Source of the DNA: Varroa destructor
Lineage: Eukaryota; Arthropoda; Arachnida; Mesostigmata; Varroidae
Length of the DNA: 64,000 nt
Direction: 5' to 3'
Assembly: GCF_002443255.2 (NCBI RefSeq)
Contig: NW_019211459.1
Location: 23,404,330 to 23,468,329, forward strand
The translations under genes and the position numbers were made by a program. Shown here piece by piece: positions 59,001 to 64,000 of this stretch. The notes under the pieces are model-generated. The model made no database searches. It was not told the origin of the DNA and saw only the letters and a program-made list of their open reading frames with translations. How positions within the stretch are numbered: position 1 is the first letter of the stretch; each line of letters starts with the position of its first letter.

Positions 59001-62000
59001 GTTCATCTGGCGTCGCTTTTCTGGAGCGCGCGACGCTCCTTCCTTATCCTCACACTAAAGCTTAGTATCTATTGACAGTTCGACGGCGACGGCGACGACG
59101 ACGACGACGCAGCTTCCGACCGCGTCCGTTCCGCATTGGATCCTTCCAATTGCGTTTTCTCTCATTCTGTCTGATGTTTTCGTTCGTAGCTCGCGTATTG
59201 TCTTTTGATTTCCACTTCGTTCATTTTACATCGTCGAAGTGAGCGATACTAATGGCGGTTTTGCTGCTGTCGCAGCTGATGCAGCTACCGTAGCGGTGTG
59301 ATAATCGCATAAACATCTTGCGGTGCTGACTCGTGGCTTCCACTGCGTTGCTCCAAGGCCTAAGCGCTCTTGCGACTAGCGTCATGTCGCTCCTCGTCCC
59401 GATGCTTGAGATGCGTAGAAGTGTATTTATGTTTCTGTGTTGCTACTGCTATGGCCGCCGCTACCACCGCTGTTTCTGCTGATGGTGATGATGTTCCTGC
59501 TGCTCTTAACTCGCTCAAGTGAACAGCACCATTTAACTGATTGTATTACTTCTCATGCGGGCTTTCTCCGAGTCAGAGCGCCGCAGTGGGGAGAGGGAGC
59601 GCTGCGCTTTGCCTGAGGTCTCTTCTTCTCCCCATGTCTTCTTCGTCCAACTTCAACACGACAGGCTCCAACAGGCCATAGGCCGCTTGTGCTTGTGGCA
59701 CCTCCAAAACAATCTCCAAGCCATACAGCGCCGCTCACTAGTCTACCTCACTAACTCCTCTAGGCGCCTCAGTTTCGGTTCAACTATCTTTTCAGAGGGG
59801 TCCTGTCGGAGCGGGGTGGGAGAGGGGGGTACAGTGGGAGTCGTTAGTGTCGTCCTCGGCGGACCGCTATTACTCTCTTACGAGTCAGGCAGGAGATTCT
59901 AGCTATTGAAGACAGCGGGAGAACCGAAGACAGTACTGAGGGGTGAGTGAACGAGAGTTAAAGTCATACTCATAAAGCATACCTCCCTTAGACAACCCGG
60001 TCGCCGGCGCGTACCCCTGGCTTCTTCCCGCCACTCTCAAGTTCCTACATCGTATGACACTCTCATCAACCAGAGCTAGTGTCCAATAGTGTACGCTCTG
60101 TGGAATGCTCGTGATAATGTTTATAAGCGTAGGAATTGTGCTCGAAGTACCAAGTGACCATCATGAAAATTGGGTTATTAATAACCCAAAGAAAGAATGT
60201 AAACTTTAGTGTAATCGAAAGCATAGATATTTATGGATGTCGTCGATGAACATAAGCAATTAAATTTCATCGCAATGGCATATTCTATACTTTACTTAGA
60301 TCTCAACGCAACAGGGAAAGGGTAGAAGCACTCGATACTTTTATACATCCTGTAGAGTGAATTTATACACGTATACACCGTGATCTAGGGGAGAAAATGT
60401 TCCCCCGGACAACGCCAGCCGATAATAGCAGAAAGGACTCTTAAGATAATATCAACGGAAGAGTACCGCAGCGTCGAGCTCCTACCCTAAAGACGTCATT
60501 AAGTGGTTAGCTAAGGCTCTCTATGAGATTATACTTAAAAATGCGTTGACTGGCAACCGGAAAGTAAAAGTCAAAGAGTCATCTTTGTTGGGACATAATC
60601 GCTATTGGCACCATTGTAGTAGTTGTTATTATTATTAAATGTCAAAATGAAGAGTACCAATTCGATGCTGCGTCCAGCGTAAGCGGATTGTAGTGCTGCT
60701 CGACAGTGTTTATTGGTAAGTTGTGCTCGTTAGTCTACGGATTCGACCGTTCGTCCTTTAAATAGGCATCTGTCCTACGAACCTCGTTTTAGGAACGTAC
60801 GCTAGTAGGGTTTCGTAGGCAGTAAACGTTCTCTTGAGCAATACAATAACATTTAGCCGACAATGCCTGACACCCATGGACAAGTCGTCGCACCTAGGTA
60901 TCGCATCTGTCTATGTAACGGGGCAAAAACGGTATGCAGTCTTTTCGCCGTGAACTACCTTTGTTAAGAAGAAAGGCAAGTGGATCAGCTCTCTCTTATC
61001 GGTGGATTTTGAAAAATACAAGACACCATTGTTAAAAAAAAGTGTTTACAATAACGTTCTTTATGTCATCAGGAGAAGCTTTGTCAACTCGAGGCAATGT
61101 GTAATCAAATAAGCTGAATGTGAAATCAACTTGGAAACGGGTTCCAGTACAACTCCAAACTTGTAAGTGTCCGGGGTGATGTTCCGACGTTTGTCCTATG
61201 CTCATCGGAGTTTTGAAGTAGGAGATGAAAGAGTAATCAATAGGTTCGACTGAATACATTTATCCTCACTAGGGGCAAAACCATACGGAAGCCACTGGTA
61301 TTGGTTTGGATTTAAACGTCTCGTCAGAGTCATTTGGCGACGCTTACGATAGGTCTGTTCCGAGGAAGTTTGCTGTTCGTCTTACTTGGATATAACATCA
61401 TTTTGATCAAACCTCGTCCAACATATACATGCTGAATATAGATGTCTGATTACGACATGTTGTCATTACGCCTTTTCAAAATCGTTGAGAGCTTAGTTCA
61501 TGCTACTGGGCTTGCGTTACCTTTCAGAAGTCGTCAACAAAAGGATGGTGGCAAACGATTAACGTAAGGAACAATAAGTCAGAGCAAAGCTTGGCCCGCC
61601 TGATAAGTTCTTTACCCTAACAGAATTACTCTTATATACTATTGTCAAAGTTACGAGTCGGCAGATGACTAAGCCCGAACATCGCGTACCGCATGAAAGA
61701 AAGAGGCAAAAACGTCCCTTCCAAACGGTAACAAGCACTCCGGAGTCACTTTTCTGTTGAACGCTTCTTTGGTACCACTTAGCAGAGCAGCTCAGCTGAT
61801 CCTGAGCTTGAATGACTGCCTGTTTGCCATCGGTGGCAAAAAATTGGTATCTCTCTAGATCATATAATCAAGAGAAATATAATACTCGCGATTCCAAATC
61901 AAGCACTTAATTTGTCTGGTCTGGCGTAAGGAGAAGCTCTTCGTGTATTTGAATCATTCCTCTTTGACAGATCTAAACCTAACAGATTGGTTACCAATCG

Positions 62001-64000
62001 ATTATTGTTACAGTCTTCAGCGAAAACTTCACAGCGATAAGCTCAAATATGTGAGGCCCCTTACTACAAAAAAAAGTACTTATTTTTTATGCTTAGATCC
62101 AACAATTAGAAAGAAACATCAGATTTTAAACTTAAGGCCAACGCTTACAAATTAGAGCGTAAAAAAAGCCGAGTGCCTATTGCTTGAATATGACCTGATC
62201 CAGGACTATGTACCTTTAATCGATACACGGATGTAGAGGTGGTTAACGAATTAAGTAAACGTATACGCAATACGCTTAGCGAAAATACGTCCGTATTCAA
62301 CAAATTTAACTTAAACAGTTGCAAGCAAGTTATAAATCGTTAGAATCGCCTTAGAGTAAAAAGCATTCCCGTAGCTAAATATTCAGCAACTTATAAGAAG
62401 ATATTGAGATATTATCAAGTAGATAGTAACATTGTAAATACAAAGGAAGTATTTCGAGCCTTGCCGCTGTAAAGCGACGGTCAACATACACTTTTTTAGC
62501 ATCACTGGCAACCTCCAAAAGTAACGACGAAAGTGTATTAGTAACAAAAATATCTGTTTTTTCCTTTTTTTTTTATTTTTTTTTAGATTATCAATTGTAC
62601 TGTGAAGCGCAAACTCAGTACAAAGGATTGCTATGATAGAGAAACAGTTGCCCCTTTGCGTAAATGAGAGATAATTAGGCACTTATATTGTTATTGCTCT
62701 GCCGAATACATTACATCTATATATATATATATATAATGGGTGCGTGTGTATATAAGTACTAAATATTGAACCTCTATCCACATTCAAAGTCATAGGTTTG
62801 TAGCCGTGCCATCTTTAGTATATGGGCAGTTTTCAACATCTTAAATTTTTTCGTATCTCAATGAAAATCGCCCTGAGAGGTTAGTTTTTCTGTTATCGAA
62901 CTTGAACACTTCACGGCATGACTTGAATCGTGGAATGAAAGCATTATTTCTACGAATGTACCTATGTCCTATTACTCATCAGGGACTCCGTAAGTCTTTA
63001 AGCAGTTGCTATTTAACTACCCTCTATAACATTATGTCGACGTTAACAAGTCGCTTGTCTCGCAGCAAGCATCTACACTTATGCTCGACTCTCGCCTCCA
63101 TTTTATCTATGAGATCAGATCCTTGACGCACGTGTTGACCATGCATCAGTTCTCTAACGGCTCCGCATACAACAATGTGTGTGCAGTCGCTCATGCACGA
63201 AAAACTGCCCTACAGCAATAGAGTGTAATAGAGCAATATAATCAAGGAGTTGTCTCCGGGTCTAGCGTTTGCACGCCACGTTGTAGTCGTACAGGCACGC
63301 TGCACCCAGTGAACCAGCTTGCCCATCCAAACGCTCCTAGGTTCCCGTACTTGCCAACGATTGTCATACCACCGCGTTCGATGTCGAGCTTGGCCGCAAG
63401 CACAACAACACGAACACATCCAACTATATTACTATCCTATCAATAATAATCATATAAGAACATAGGCGGGAAGAGGAGCTACCGGAAAAATGCTACGCGC
63501 TCGAATGCGCCGCTTCTCGAAGCGGATGCACGTCTCGACCAGACTAGGGAAGCCCACCCACATCAAAACAGGACAGGGTGTCCAAGTAAGTAGAAAGGAT
63601 AAACGCGGCATGCACGGCGTCCTTTTCTCGTGCATCCCGTTCTCGAAGCGACGCTATATGTGTTATATATGGAAATAGACGCATGTTTATTATTGCGTGC
63701 TGTAAACGCGCTATACTAGTGAATCGCAGCTTGATTTTGTACCGGGAGCTCCGTTGTCGCCTAACGTTGTCGTGACAGGAGGCTAAGAACAGGACTAGAC
63801 GTGGCAGTAGCAGCTGCAGTAGTAGGGGATGTGGTGGCGACAACCGCAATACAGCATGAAAAACAGCAAAAGCACCAACAGCAGCAGCACCAATAACGAG
63901 CTAGGGCTGAACTCAGCGTCGCTCGTGAGCATAGTTCGTAAAGCTCTTTTCACTCTTGTGTCTGCTGTCTGCTGCTGGCTATCGGCCATATTGGTCGATT

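Overview
Most likely a piece of an animal nuclear genome, probably an arthropod. I cannot name the species. There is no dense run of long genes and no operon. The window is about 40% GC with scattered GC-richer islands. It carries microsatellites, homopolymer runs, spliceosomal-type GT...AG signals and one clearly recognisable, broken mariner transposase. I see no virus, plasmid, CRISPR array, rRNA or tRNA.

Gene content is low and uncertain. Open frames of about 150-210 codons are present, but a rough estimate (about 6000 stop codons over six frames, stop frequency near 0.045 per codon) predicts several that long by chance. Length alone therefore proves nothing. I kept open frames that also have a good acceptor and/or donor, in-phase joining across a short intron, enrichment of G at codon position 1, a reasonable start context or a nearby AATAAA. 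Even so, GTAAGT/GTGAGT hexamers should occur about 60 times by chance on the two strands, so most exon calls are hypotheses. None has a protein family I can name.

Layout. 0-6.5 kb: an AT-rich flank, exon-like pieces, and a minus-strand cluster at 3.8-6.0 kb whose best part is a two-exon pair with a 73-base intron (4400-5043). Next to it is a possible Tc1-like helix-turn-helix relic. 7.2-7.5 kb: the mariner fossil, plus strand. 8-20 kb: mostly non-coding, with a long CA microsatellite, candidate terminal exons (9.7-10.3 kb minus, 13.4 kb plus) and AT-rich open frames (15.6 and 16.7 kb plus). 20-29 kb: a pyrimidine-rich block, then three candidate plus-strand spliced genes (21.36-21.82, 25.08-25.49, 26.01-26.78 kb). 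29-51 kb: mostly non-coding, with strong purine/pyrimidine strand skew that flips sign near 37 and 38.5 kb, and candidate minus-strand exons near 31.3, 33.1, 38.7 and 41.3 kb. 51-64 kb: the most striking DNA structure, including two perfect palindromes (23- and 26-base arms) 0.43 kb apart, further inverted repeats, and a few candidate open frames.

I found no convincing multi-gene system. The items most worth a second look are the palindrome cluster near 53 kb, the frame-broken mariner, the minus-strand gene at 4.4-5.0 kb and the plus-strand models at 21.4 and 26.0 kb.
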